Shown here piece by piece: positions 42,361 to 50,209 of a stretch of 64,000 nt of DNA (positions are counted from its first letter, which is position 1; every line of letters starts with the position of its first letter). The notes beneath the pieces were generated by a model. It ran no database searches. It was not told the DNA's origin and was given only the letters and a program-made list of their open reading frames with translations. Position numbers and translations under genes: made by a program. The DNA is from DASRDB01 sp035652815 (GTDB taxonomy: Bacteria; Chloroflexota; Ktedonobacteria; Ktedonobacterales; Ktedonobacteraceae). The DNA is taken from the NCBI GenBank assembly GCA_035652815.1, contig DASRDB010000005.1, positions 1 through 64,000 of the forward strand, in the 5' to 3' direction.

Positions 42361-43103
42361 CTCAGAGCGAAGGTGAACGACTGGCGCGTTTCCTTGCCCA
42401 CGCTGGTATTGCCTCGCGCCGCCACGCCGAGGAATTGATAGCAGCCGGGCGCGTGCAGGTCAATGGCGAAACCATTACCTCGCAGGGAACGCGCATTTTG
42501 CCTGAGCGCGACCTTGTGACCGTTGATGGCAGGCCTGTTCGTCCGGTTACCAGCTATGTTTATATTCTGCTGCACAAACCCGTTGGATACGTTACCACTG
42601 CTTCAGACCCGCAGCGGCGCTCTACTGTTCTTGATCTACTTCCCGAAGAACTACGCCGCCAGCGCGTCTATCCCGTCGGTCGCCTCGACCGCGATACCAG
42701 TGGCCTGTTGCTGCTCACCAACGATGGCGACTTTGCTCTGCGCCTGACGCATCCGCGCTACTCCCTGGAAAAACGCTATCACGCGCTTGTCGAGGGCCAG
42801 CCCTCTTCGGAGGCCCTGGAGATGCTGCGCAAAGGCGTTTCCATCGTTGTAGAGAATCAGGCATATACTACCGCACCTGCCAAAGCGCGTATTCTGCGCA
42901 AGGATGGAACGAATACCTGGGTCGAACTCACTATACACGAGGGACGCAAACGCCAGGTGCGCCGCATGCTCTCCGCCGTTGGTCATCCCGTCCTCGAACT
43001 TCAGCGCGTCGCTATCGGCCCGCTCACATTGGGCAATCTTCCACCAGGGCAATGGCGATATTTAACGGAAGATGAAGTGAAGTCCTTACAGAAAAAGAAA
43101 TAA
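42357..43103 (+). CDS. rluB: Ribosomal pseudouridine synthase, RluB/RsuA family
   Basis: A 248-residue protein; start MTQSEGERL at the ATGA overlap. It has an S4 RNA-binding domain ('RLARFLAHAGIASRRHAEELIAAG', about 8-31), the catalytic motif 'GRLDRDTSGLLLLTNDG' with Asp111, and a C-terminal 'IHEGRKRQVRRMLSAVGHPV' RNA-binding piece. The family isomerises a uridine in 23S (RluB, RluE) or 16S (RsuA) rRNA; size and sequence favour the RluB-type Gram-positive member. Confidence 0.92.
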   Translation: MTQSEGERLARFLAHAGIASRRHAEELIAAGRVQVNGETITSQGTRILPERDLVTVDGRPVRPVTSYVYILLHKPVGYVTTASDPQRRSTVLDLLPEELRRQRVYPVGRLDRDTSGLLLLTNDGDFALRLTHPRYSLEKRYHALVEGQPSSEALEMLRKGVSIVVENQAYTTAPAKARILRKDGTNTWVELTIHEGRKRQVRRMLSAVGHPVLELQRVAIGPLTLGNLPPGQWRYLTEDEVKSLQKKK

Positions 43104-43173
43104 GAACCTGTTCTCAGGTGATACAATATCGACATAACCTCAACATATGTATAGCTAGAAAGAGAGTCATTTC

Positions 43174-44241
43174 ATGAGTTCTATCTTTCCAGGCATTTCA
43201 CAGCAGAAAGTATCGACAGAGCGCCTGGAGGTTGCCTATCTCTCGGCTGGCGAGGGAAGCACGCCCCTGGTACTTGTGCATGGTAACTGCTCGTCATCGC
43301 TGTTCTTTCAGGATTTCATGCTCGCGCTGGCAGCCACCGGTCGCTATATGATCTACGCGCCCGATATGCGTGGCTATGGTGATAGCCAGACGCTTCCCGT
43401 AGATGCGGCTCGTGGAGTGCGCGACTTCTCGGATGATCTGGCTGCATTTGCGCGCGCCGTCAATCTGTCTTCCTTCCATTTGCTTGGCTGGTCGCTCGGC
43501 GGCAACATCGTCATGCAATACGCCATAGACTATCCTGGTACGCTACGTTCGCTTATTTTGCAAGCGCCCGGCTCACCCTTCGGCTTCGGCGGTACAAAGG
43601 ATGTTGAAGGCACGCCTACCTGGTCCGATTTCGCAGGCAGTGGCGGCGGCACAGCTAATCCCGAATTTGTGCAAAGACTGGCGCAGGGAGATCGAGGAAA
43701 CGACCAGTTCTCGCCGCGCACCACCATGAACACTTTCTACATCAAACCCACCTTCAAGCTGCCACCCGACCGCGAAGAACTCTATCTCACCTCGCTCCTC
43801 ACAACAAAAGTGACGCCCGGCAACTACCCCGGCGATATGACCCCATCAAACAACTGGCCCAACGTCGCTCCAGGCACGCAGGGCGTCAACAACGCCCTCT
43901 CGCCCAAATACCTGAACCAGAGCGATTTCGCGACCATCGCTTCCAAACCGCCCGTACTCTGGATACACGGCGCGGACGACCAGATCGTATCCGACACCTC
44001 GCTCTTTGATTTTGGCTTCTTGGGACAACTCGGCGCAGTCCCTGGCTGGCCCGGAGCAGAGGTCTATCCACCTCAACCCATGAAATCCCAGGTGCGCCAC
44101 GTGCTGAAAGACTACCAGGCCAACGGCGGCACATTTCAAGAGGTGATGATTCCCGATTGCGGCCATTCCCCGCATATCGAAAAACAGGCTGAGGTAATGG
44201 GGCTGGTGGATTCGTTTATTGCGGAACATGAGGGGAAGTAG
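43174..44241 (+). CDS. Alpha/beta-hydrolase
   Basis: A 355-residue protein with the alpha/beta-hydrolase fold. The oxyanion 'LVHGNCSS' motif, nucleophile elbow 'GWSLGG' (Ser107), acid segment 'WIHGADDQIVSD' and catalytic His in 'DCGHSPHIEKQ' are visible. An insertion of ~130 residues between the elbow and the acid forms a large lid. No signal peptide. The substrate is unknown; esterases, haloperoxidases and epoxide hydrolases look alike at this level. Confidence 0.88.
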   Translation: MSSIFPGISQQKVSTERLEVAYLSAGEGSTPLVLVHGNCSSSLFFQDFMLALAATGRYMIYAPDMRGYGDSQTLPVDAARGVRDFSDDLAAFARAVNLSSFHLLGWSLGGNIVMQYAIDYPGTLRSLILQAPGSPFGFGGTKDVEGTPTWSDFAGSGGGTANPEFVQRLAQGDRGNDQFSPRTTMNTFYIKPTFKLPPDREELYLTSLLTTKVTPGNYPGDMTPSNNWPNVAPGTQGVNNALSPKYLNQSDFATIASKPPVLWIHGADDQIVSDTSLFDFGFLGQLGAVPGWPGAEVYPPQPMKSQVRHVLKDYQANGGTFQEVMIPDCGHSPHIEKQAEVMGLVDSFIAEHEGK

Positions 44242-44331
44242 ATATTTGATTCTCTTTCCCAGCCAACGTATAGTAAGAGAGAAAGAAAGTTTGCAGGCAT
44301 TTCATAAAACAATTCCAAAGAGAGGAAGGCT

Positions 44332-44553
44332 ATGCAACTGCTCGGCATACTGATATTCATTGGTATACTGGTGTTGCTACTTGCCGCCGCGATGTACTTC
44401 GGTAACACTCAGAAGACACCTAACCGGCGTTCGGGTTCGGCGCTAGATGATCTTTATTCCTCGAAAGGGATGGGCAATGTGATAAACGCCAACGAGGTCA
44501 TACGGGAAAACCTCTCTTCTGGCGAGAAGAGAAGGCGGCAAAAACAGAAATAA
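44332..44553 (+). CDS. Small one-helix membrane protein
   Basis: 73 residues, with AGAGGAAGG upstream of the ATG. One N-terminal membrane helix (about 4-23, 'LGILIFIGILVLLLAAAMYF') is followed by a basic cytoplasmic tail ending KRRRQKQK. No family recognised; a small membrane regulator or assembly factor is possible. The 247-bp stretch after it becomes AT-rich and contains the promoter of the next module. Confidence 0.65.
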   Translation: MQLLGILIFIGILVLLLAAAMYFGNTQKTPNRRSGSALDDLYSSKGMGNVINANEVIRENLSSGEKRRRQKQK

Positions 44554-44695
44554 CTAGAGCAATAAGAAAACGAGATAGTAGAATAATTCCTATCATTTAT
44601 TTTTACAAAAAGCGTAATATCCTCATGCTTAAAGACCCATTTCAACATTTTTTGGACTCAATTCTGGATTTTCTTCCTAAAAAAACCTTTTTCAG

Positions 44696-44724
44696 TAGAC
44701 ATGATATAACATTTATGTTATAAT
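44696..44724 (+). promoter_or_regulatory. Promoter and palindromic operator of the toxin-antitoxin-like module
   Basis: TAGACA (44696-44701), 17-bp spacer, TATAAT (44719-44724). TATAACAT-TT-ATGTTATA, an 18-bp perfect palindrome (44705-44722), fills the spacer and touches the -10. This is where an antitoxin with an HTH would be expected to autoregulate. Confidence 0.7.
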
Positions 44725-44800
44725 TTTTTAAGAGCAGGAAGAGGCCAACCAGATAGGGGCAAACTGCAACATCAATATACATGATGCATGAAAGGGAAAG

Positions 44801-45190
44801 GTGGAAAATGATTGTGCAAGGAAGGATGGCCTCTACTTGGGATCAAGAAGTGATACAGAGTTTTTCGTAGAGCCAGGTTTTCAGAAAGCCCTCAAATCGT
44901 TGGATATATCTTCCAGAGCAAAGATTATGGTACTTATAAACCGTTTTCAAGAAGTCTGGAGAGAAACTACAGAAGATTTACCCGCTGGCTATGATTTCAA
45001 AATTATCGACCGCAATCCAACAATCCATCAAATTCGGCTCGGTTCTGATTATCGAGCCATCTTGATGTTTCTTAATGGAATAGCAGAATGCCATTGGATA
45101 ACAGTATTTAAAAAAGGAAACCAGGCTCAAGGAATCGCTTCCGCGAAGTTACAAGCAAGGGCGCTTTGGAATGAAAGGGGAGAAAAATGA
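44801..45190 (+). CDS. Toxin-like protein of the RelE/HigB superfamily
   Basis: 129 residues from a GTG at 44801; a TTG at 44837 is another possible start. The 45-110 region shows the small alpha/beta RelE-type pattern: helices 'FQKALKSLDISSRAKIMVLINRFQEVW', then strands 'GYDFKIID', 'IHQIRLGSDYRAILMF' and 'ECHWITVFKKGNQ', ending in a helix. RelE/HigB toxins are ribosome-dependent mRNA interferases; whether this one is active cannot be judged. The start of the XRE gene overlaps its stop by ATGA. The composition is markedly AT-rich compared with the flanking genes, which suggests recent transfer. A second, out-of-frame ATG at 44808 opens a 20-residue peptide. Confidence 0.65.
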   Translation: MENDCARKDGLYLGSRSDTEFFVEPGFQKALKSLDISSRAKIMVLINRFQEVWRETTEDLPAGYDFKIIDRNPTIHQIRLGSDYRAILMFLNGIAECHWITVFKKGNQAQGIASAKLQARALWNERGEK

Positions 45191-45732
45191 GACACAAAGA
45201 TGATTCCCTAACCGCAAAAACTACCGCTGAATTTATAGTCCAAATGCTAACTGATCCCGAAGAGGGTCAAGAATTCTTTAAAGCATATGTTAAAGCCAAA
45301 TTTTTAGAAGCGGCGGTTGATACACTCATTAAAGTGCGACATCAAGCTGGGCTTACACAGGCTCAGGTAGCTGAAAGGCTGAACACAAAACAAACGGCAA
45401 TAGCCAGGTTAGAAGCGGATACAGAGGGAACAATGTCTCTCAGTCGGTATGTAGATTATGCTTTGGCATGCGGAGTTAAACCTCATGAAATATCAATGGT
45501 CTCGTTGAAAGAGGTATACGATTACATTTTAGAAAATCCACAAGCAAGAGAAACAGAGCTTGACTTTTATGCCTGGGCTGTACGACAAGCAACAACAGAA
45601 CCGCTGAAGATCCAAACAATTCAGACTATGAGTACTCCCATACAAGCAGGCAATACAGTGAAATTGGTATACCAACCTACCAACCCCATTTTGAATGTTG
45701 AAGAATATCCACAAGAAAAGGTGGCGGCATAA
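45187..45732 (+). CDS. XRE-type HTH antitoxin-like protein
   Basis: 181 residues. The central part (about 45-98) is a Cro/C1-type HTH: 'LIKVRHQAGLTQAQVAERLNTKQTAIARLE'. The N-terminal 40 residues form a helical pair. The C-terminal ~80 residues are less conserved and may bind the toxin. HigA-type antitoxins have this HTH and neutralise the toxin encoded just upstream; that toxin-first order is the usual one in higBA. It probably binds the palindrome at 44705-44722. One base separates it from the third gene. Confidence 0.75.
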   Translation: MRHKDDSLTAKTTAEFIVQMLTDPEEGQEFFKAYVKAKFLEAAVDTLIKVRHQAGLTQAQVAERLNTKQTAIARLEADTEGTMSLSRYVDYALACGVKPHEISMVSLKEVYDYILENPQARETELDFYAWAVRQATTEPLKIQTIQTMSTPIQAGNTVKLVYQPTNPILNVEEYPQEKVAA

Positions 45733-45733
45733 G

Positions 45734-46447
45734 ATGCTTGAGCAAGTAAAAATTTTAACAAGCCGGAGAGCTTATGAATTTCGTCCTGATGACCTACGTC
45801 TATCAACCCTTAGCCTTCAGCCAATACAACAACAAATTCAACAACTTTTTAACTTCCAATCCTCTAGCATTGGCTCTCCAATCCCAACGTTCGGTGATGT
45901 TCCCATGACCTATCCTCCTGGAGTTGCTTTCAACTTAGGAGTATGGTTCCATGAAGGCAATCAAATTGTTCCGATTCGCTTTATTCATTTTGAACAGAAT
46001 CGTATTGTCATCGACGTTGCAGGAACGACTTCTGTGATAGATGCAATTGCAGAGCGACTTTTCCATTTTCTATCAGAACTCCATGCTGTTGATGGAACTC
46101 CTGTGATTGGTGAACCAGAGCAAGTTCTTAACTATTCAGAAATTACTGCTAAGTTTCCAGTTGCATTAGATACCATTTTTACACGATCTTTAAGAAGACT
46201 ATTCAGCAAAATGGCTAATGCCAGTCACAGCAAAAATACCATACTTATGCCAACTTTAGCCTTACAAGCTGTTCCTGGTAACCAGGTACTTCCAGGAGCG
46301 CCCGGCGCTAATGATACTCGCGCTTTTACCCTTGCTATTCGTTCAGGAACACGGCCTGAAGATAACATTTACTTCAGTGGAGCGCCATTAGACTCTGATA
46401 CCCATCTTGCCTATATTCAGGAGTTAGCAAGCATTATTGCTCCTTAG
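45734..46447 (+). CDS. Unknown third protein of the toxin-antitoxin-like module
   Basis: A 237-residue protein starting MLEQVKILTSRR at 45734, one base after the antitoxin stop. I do not recognise it. It has no membrane helix. Its N-terminal half has a beta pattern with Gly/Pro-rich turns ('GVAFNLGVWFHEGNQIVPIRFIHFEQNRIVIDVAG'), and the second half has a helix followed by 'PTLALQAVPG' and a strand 'AFTLAIRSG'. It shares the AT-rich composition of the two preceding genes, so the three came together. It may be a modulator of the pair, an effector, or a passenger. Confidence 0.65.
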   Translation: MLEQVKILTSRRAYEFRPDDLRLSTLSLQPIQQQIQQLFNFQSSSIGSPIPTFGDVPMTYPPGVAFNLGVWFHEGNQIVPIRFIHFEQNRIVIDVAGTTSVIDAIAERLFHFLSELHAVDGTPVIGEPEQVLNYSEITAKFPVALDTIFTRSLRRLFSKMANASHSKNTILMPTLALQAVPGNQVLPGAPGANDTRAFTLAIRSGTRPEDNIYFSGAPLDSDTHLAYIQELASIIAP

Positions 46448-46561
46448 TTCCCTTATAAAAAATCAAGAAGCCGCCGTAAAATGCCTAGCAAACGCTGAAA
46501 CCGAGGTGATATAATCCCCTACAGTACACATCACCTTATACACGGAGGCGACAAAACGAGC

Positions 46562-47260
46562 ATGCAGCGGCCAGCGCGAATCGCAATCGACGGACCGGCG
46601 GGTTCTGGCAAAAGTACGGTGGGGGAACAGTTGGCGCAACGCCTGGGCTATTTGTATATCGACACCGGAGCAATGTATCGCGCAGTCGCCTGGCTCGCGT
46701 TGCATGAGGGAGTAGATATTTTCGACGGCAAAGCTCTGGCACAACTGGCGCAGCAGTGCCAGATCGCCATCACTCATCCCCATATTTCCGATGGCCGCCA
46801 GTACACCGTCAGCGTCAACGGGCGCGATATCACCTGGGAGATACGCGGGGCCGATGTCACACGCGCAGTGCCGCCTGTCTCGGCTCATCCCGAGGTGCGC
46901 GCCATTTTGATTGCCCGGCAGCGCGCTCTTGCGCATGAACACGATGGCGTGGTGATGGTCGGGCGTGATATTGGCGCGGTCGTGCTGCCCGATGCCGAAC
47001 TCAAAATCTATTTGACGGCCAGCCTCGAAGAACGCGCCCGCCGCCGCTTCGCCGAACTGGCCGAACGGTTAGGCTCGGGTAATCCCGCCCTTCCCTCGCT
47101 CGAAGAAGTGCAGGCCGAGATTCGCAGCCGAGATGAGATCGATAAAGAAAATATGCGACCCGCACATGATGCCATCGTCATTATGACCGATAACCTGACC
47201 GTTGCGCAGGTCTTAGAGATGATTTACGGGTACCTGGAGGACTTTCATGACGCAAGATAG
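46562..47260 (+). CDS. cmk: Cytidylate kinase
   Basis: Phosphorylates CMP and dCMP with ATP. The 232-residue product has the P-loop 'IDGPAGSGKSTVGEQLAQ' at about 9-26, 'YIDTGAMYRAVAW', the CMP-binding insert with 'RGADVTRAVPPVSAHPEVR' and the lid 'EERARRRFAEL'. A GGAGG site lies about 12 nt before the ATG, and a TATAAT occurs at about 46511. It overlaps plsC by 14 nt, the frequent cmk-plsC pairing of Gram-positives. Confidence 0.95.
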   Translation: MQRPARIAIDGPAGSGKSTVGEQLAQRLGYLYIDTGAMYRAVAWLALHEGVDIFDGKALAQLAQQCQIAITHPHISDGRQYTVSVNGRDITWEIRGADVTRAVPPVSAHPEVRAILIARQRALAHEHDGVVMVGRDIGAVVLPDAELKIYLTASLEERARRRFAELAERLGSGNPALPSLEEVQAEIRSRDEIDKENMRPAHDAIVIMTDNLTVAQVLEMIYGYLEDFHDAR

Positions 47261-48062
47261 CAGCGCCGCTTCCAACAATGGTCAGCAATCAAGTTCCGCC
47301 CCTGCCACTCCGCTGAAAGGCGGAAAAAACGGCAAACCGGAGAAAAACCTGTACGAGCCATACGAACCACCCACCTGGGCCTGGGTCTCCCTGCGCACCA
47401 TAGCGCGTGTTGTCTTCGCGCTTCTCTTCAACATCCACCTGCGCGGTCGCCAGAATCTGCCCAAAGAAGGACCTTTTATTGTGGCAGCCAATCACCTATC
47501 ATGGATGGATGTGCCGTTTATTCCCGCCTATATGTCGCGTAAAGTGGTTTACATGGCGAAAGAAGAGCTATTTCGCGGGAAAATAGGCTGGCTGGTACGC
47601 TTCCTGGGCGCTATTCCCGTCAAACGCGGCGAGGCCGACCGCCAGTCCCTGCGCGCAGCAGAGACGCTGCTGAAAGCAGGGAAGGTCTTCGTCATCTTCC
47701 CCGAAGGCACGCGCAGCAAAAGCCGTATGATGGCGAAGGGACATGTCGGATTGGGTATGATTGCCCTGCGCTCCGGCGTTCCCGTTGTGCCAGTTGCCAT
47801 CTGGGGCAGCGAATATTCGTTTAAAAAGTTTCGCCCGCGCATTACCATCTGCTATGGCCAGCCTGTGATCTTGCAACCAAAGGGAAGCAAAGTTACACGC
47901 GAGGATATCGACGAAGCTACCGACGAGATTATGCGGCGCATCGCAGCCATGCTGCCGCCCGAATACCGGGGCGTCTATGCTGATTTGCCGGTAGGGCAAC
48001 CAATCGCTCCGGTAGAGGAAGTCCCTGCGGGCGAAAAACTGCCTGACCAACCAGCATCATAA
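47247..48062 (+). CDS. plsC: 1-acyl-sn-glycerol-3-phosphate acyltransferase PlsC
   Basis: Makes phosphatidic acid at the membrane. In the 271-residue protein the acyltransferase blocks are in order: 'AANHLSWMDVPF' (H-x4-D), 'FLGAIPVKRGEADRQSL', 'FVIFPEGTRSKS' and 'GVPVVPVAIWG'. A Gly/Pro/Lys-rich ~35-residue N-terminus and a short C-terminal tail are variable extensions. Start overlaps the cmk end. A terminator follows. Confidence 0.93.
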   Translation: MTQDSSAASNNGQQSSSAPATPLKGGKNGKPEKNLYEPYEPPTWAWVSLRTIARVVFALLFNIHLRGRQNLPKEGPFIVAANHLSWMDVPFIPAYMSRKVVYMAKEELFRGKIGWLVRFLGAIPVKRGEADRQSLRAAETLLKAGKVFVIFPEGTRSKSRMMAKGHVGLGMIALRSGVPVVPVAIWGSEYSFKKFRPRITICYGQPVILQPKGSKVTREDIDEATDEIMRRIAAMLPPEYRGVYADLPVGQPIAPVEEVPAGEKLPDQPAS

Positions 48063-48081
48063 GCGGAAAAATTTGTTTTCG

Positions 48082-48112
48082 AGGAAAAAGTACTTTTTCC
48101 TAGAACTTTTTT
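48082..48112 (+). terminator. Terminator after plsC
   Basis: The perfect 20-bp palindrome AGGAAAAAGTACTTTTTCCT (48082-48101) is followed within a few bases by CTTTTTTC. The palindrome is AT-rich, so strength is uncertain. Confidence 0.6.
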
Positions 48113-48132
48113 CTCTCTACATGAAACCTCTC

Positions 48133-48182
48133 TTGCCACACACACGTTTTCCACTATAGAATGGTATCTCGGTCATGACCGA
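48133..48182 (+). promoter_or_regulatory. Promoter-like site with a downstream palindrome, no obvious gene
   Basis: TTGCCA (48133-48138), a 16-bp spacer and TATAGA, followed by TCGGTCATGACCGA (48169-48182), a perfect 14-bp palindrome in operator position. Transcription would run antisense into the ArsR-type gene, and I see no gene on the + strand before it. Confidence 0.4.
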
Positions 48183-48297
48183 AATAGATGAGGATAATGA
48201 GAAGATAAGGAGCAGTTCGTAGCTCGCGCCCGAGGGAAGTTGTCCTGCTCAACTACATGCAGTATTCAGAGCATTGACCTTACAACAGGAAAACTGG

Positions 48298-48708
48298 CTA
48301 TTCATAACTGGCAGGCTCATCAGCCTGCCGCTGCCGGTAGTGATCGTCAAGCGCCTGGAGCAAAGTCTGAAAAGCCTGCACAAGCGTGTGGTTGGCCAGG
48401 CGATAATAGACCGCAGTTCCTTGCTTGCGCGCAACAATCAGGTTGGCATTCGCAAGCAGGTGCAGGTGTTCAGAAGTGGTTGCTGTACTCAAGCCAAGTT
48501 CTTCGGCAATCTCTCCTGAACGCCGCTCGTATGGACCGTCAGAATGTTCTTCATCGGGTTGAGCAAGCAATTCCAAAATATAACGCCGACTGGTATTGCA
48601 CACGAGAGTCAGGAACTGATCCATAAAGATATCTACTTCGAAGGGCCGACGAGGAAAACGGGATGTTGCCTGGCTTCGCCTGGTAGTTGCAGTCTTCTTC
48701 CGAGGCAT
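48298..48708 (-). CDS. ArsR/SmtB-type winged-helix regulator
   Basis: 136 residues; start MPRKKTATTRR at 48708, preceded by GGGAG (an earlier TTG start is less likely). After a basic ~25-residue arm comes a winged HTH: 'CNTSRRYILELLAQ', 'SGEIAEELGLSTATTSEHLHLLANANLIVARKQGTAVYYRLAN'-type motif, seen here as the helix 'STATTSEHLHLLANA'. ArsR proteins sense metals or small molecules. No Cys pair typical of metal sites is present, so the effector is unknown. It is divergent from the sensor gene at 48876 across 167 bp. Confidence 0.85.
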   Translation of the reverse strand: MPRKKTATTRRSQATSRFPRRPFEVDIFMDQFLTLVCNTSRRYILELLAQPDEEHSDGPYERRSGEIAEELGLSTATTSEHLHLLANANLIVARKQGTAVYYRLANHTLVQAFQTLLQALDDHYRQRQADEPASYE

Positions 48709-48875
48709 AGCTGGTAATGCTCCCTTCTTCAAAAAAATAAGAATTTGAGGTTAGTGCCGAACACGCTTTTTATCGCGGCCTGGAAAGCCGCCGCATATCA
48801 TTCGTGTCGTATAACCACAACTCATGTCTTATGATAACATATTATCTGGTGATTGTTTGAAAGGATGAGAACTCT

Positions 48876-50198
48876 ATGCCATCCTATCTCACCACGTCCG
48901 ATGTAGCTGTACGTCTGGGCGTCAGTCTTGATACAGTTCGTCGCTGGCTGCGCAGCGGTGAATTGAAAGGCACGCCCTTTGGTCGTGCAGGCTATCGCAT
49001 TGAAGATAGGGATTTTCAGGACTTTCTCGACCAGCGCCGTCGGAAAGCCCAGAGTTCCCCTTTCACCAATAATTCCGACCACCATCCTTTACTGAACCTG
49101 CCGCTCTCGACTATCCTCGACCAGGTAACGCACGTTTATGTGGCGCTCGACCTGGCATGGCGCTATATCTATCTCAATCCCGCCGCAGAAGCGCTGCTTG
49201 GCTATACGCCTGAGGAATGCCTCGGCAAGAACTTGCATGAGCTTGTGCATTACCAGCGACCGGATGGCTCGCCATTTCCCATCGAAGAATGTCCTTTCTG
49301 CCGCGACATGATTCACGATTCGCCCATTCACTTAATGGAAATCGTCTTCTGGCATAAGGATGGAAGCGCGCTCCCCGCCCTCTGCTCCTGTTCGCCACTT
49401 TACGACCAGGGAAAAATTGCCGGTTATATTGTGTTCATGCTTGAAAAAGAGCGCGAGGGACAGGAAAGCAACGATATTGAGCGTCGCATGGGCGAATTTA
49501 TCAGCGTCGTCAGCCAGGAATTGCAAACCCCACTCAGCACCCTGAAAGGCACGCTACAACTGGCGAACCGGCTCATCCAGCGTGTAGAGCCAGAAGCATC
49601 CAGTATGACCGACCTGCTCATGAAGCTGCAAGACCTGCTCTCGCGCGCCGAACGCCAGGTAGGAGTCGAAACCCGCCTGGTTGGCGACCTGCTTGATGCC
49701 CTGCGCATCGAGACAAACACCTTCGCCCTCGCGCCAACCTGGGGCAATCTGGTAGAAATCGTGCGCGAAACCACGCTGCGGCACGTGGAACTCGCGCCGC
49801 AACGCCGTATCGAACTCCAATTGCCGGGCGATGAACTCGTGCCTGTCATAGCTGACGCCGCCCGCATCAGTCAGGTGCTGACCAACTATCTCACCAACGC
49901 GCTCAAATTCTCGCCGCCCGACCGCCCAATCATCGTGCGCCTGGAAGTTCTCAACTCCGAAGCTCGCGTCGCAGTCCAGGATCAGGGAAGAGGACTCGCC
50001 CCATACGAACAGCAGCGTGCCTGGGAAAGCTTTTATCAAGGGCAACGGAGCGGGCCAGGGGGTGGCCTCGGCCTGGGATTGTATATTGCCCAGGCGATTA
50101 TTCAGCAGCATCACGGCAAAGTTGGATTGGAAAGCAGCCTGGGGGAGTATACGACGTTCTGGTTTACGCTGCCGATTGCGGAAGAGATGTGGAGATAG
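48876..50198 (+). CDS. HTH-PAS-histidine-kinase-like protein lacking the phosphoacceptor His
   Basis: 440 residues. Residues 1-52 are an excisionase/MerR-type HTH ('YLTTSDVAVRLGVSLDTVRRWLRSGEL'). A PAS domain spans about 78-190 ('YVALDLAWRYIYLNPAAEALLGYTPEE'), with a Cys-rich 'ECPFCRDM' insert. Then come a HisKA-like helix (205-230) and a HATPase domain (about 290-435), with N box 'LTNALKF', G1 'DQGRGL' and G2 'GGGLGLGL' intact. The H box reads S213-Q-E-L-Q-T-P, so the His is Gln214. Autophosphorylation in the usual way is not possible. A DNA-binding head on a sensor kinase body suggests a one-component regulator driven by ligand or ATP. No response regulator gene is near. Confidence 0.85.
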   Translation: MPSYLTTSDVAVRLGVSLDTVRRWLRSGELKGTPFGRAGYRIEDRDFQDFLDQRRRKAQSSPFTNNSDHHPLLNLPLSTILDQVTHVYVALDLAWRYIYLNPAAEALLGYTPEECLGKNLHELVHYQRPDGSPFPIEECPFCRDMIHDSPIHLMEIVFWHKDGSALPALCSCSPLYDQGKIAGYIVFMLEKEREGQESNDIERRMGEFISVVSQELQTPLSTLKGTLQLANRLIQRVEPEASSMTDLLMKLQDLLSRAERQVGVETRLVGDLLDALRIETNTFALAPTWGNLVEIVRETTLRHVELAPQRRIELQLPGDELVPVIADAARISQVLTNYLTNALKFSPPDRPIIVRLEVLNSEARVAVQDQGRGLAPYEQQRAWESFYQGQRSGPGGGLGLGLYIAQAIIQQHHGKVGLESSLGEYTTFWFTLPIAEEMWR

Positions 50199-50209
50199 CA
50201 GGGATTTAT

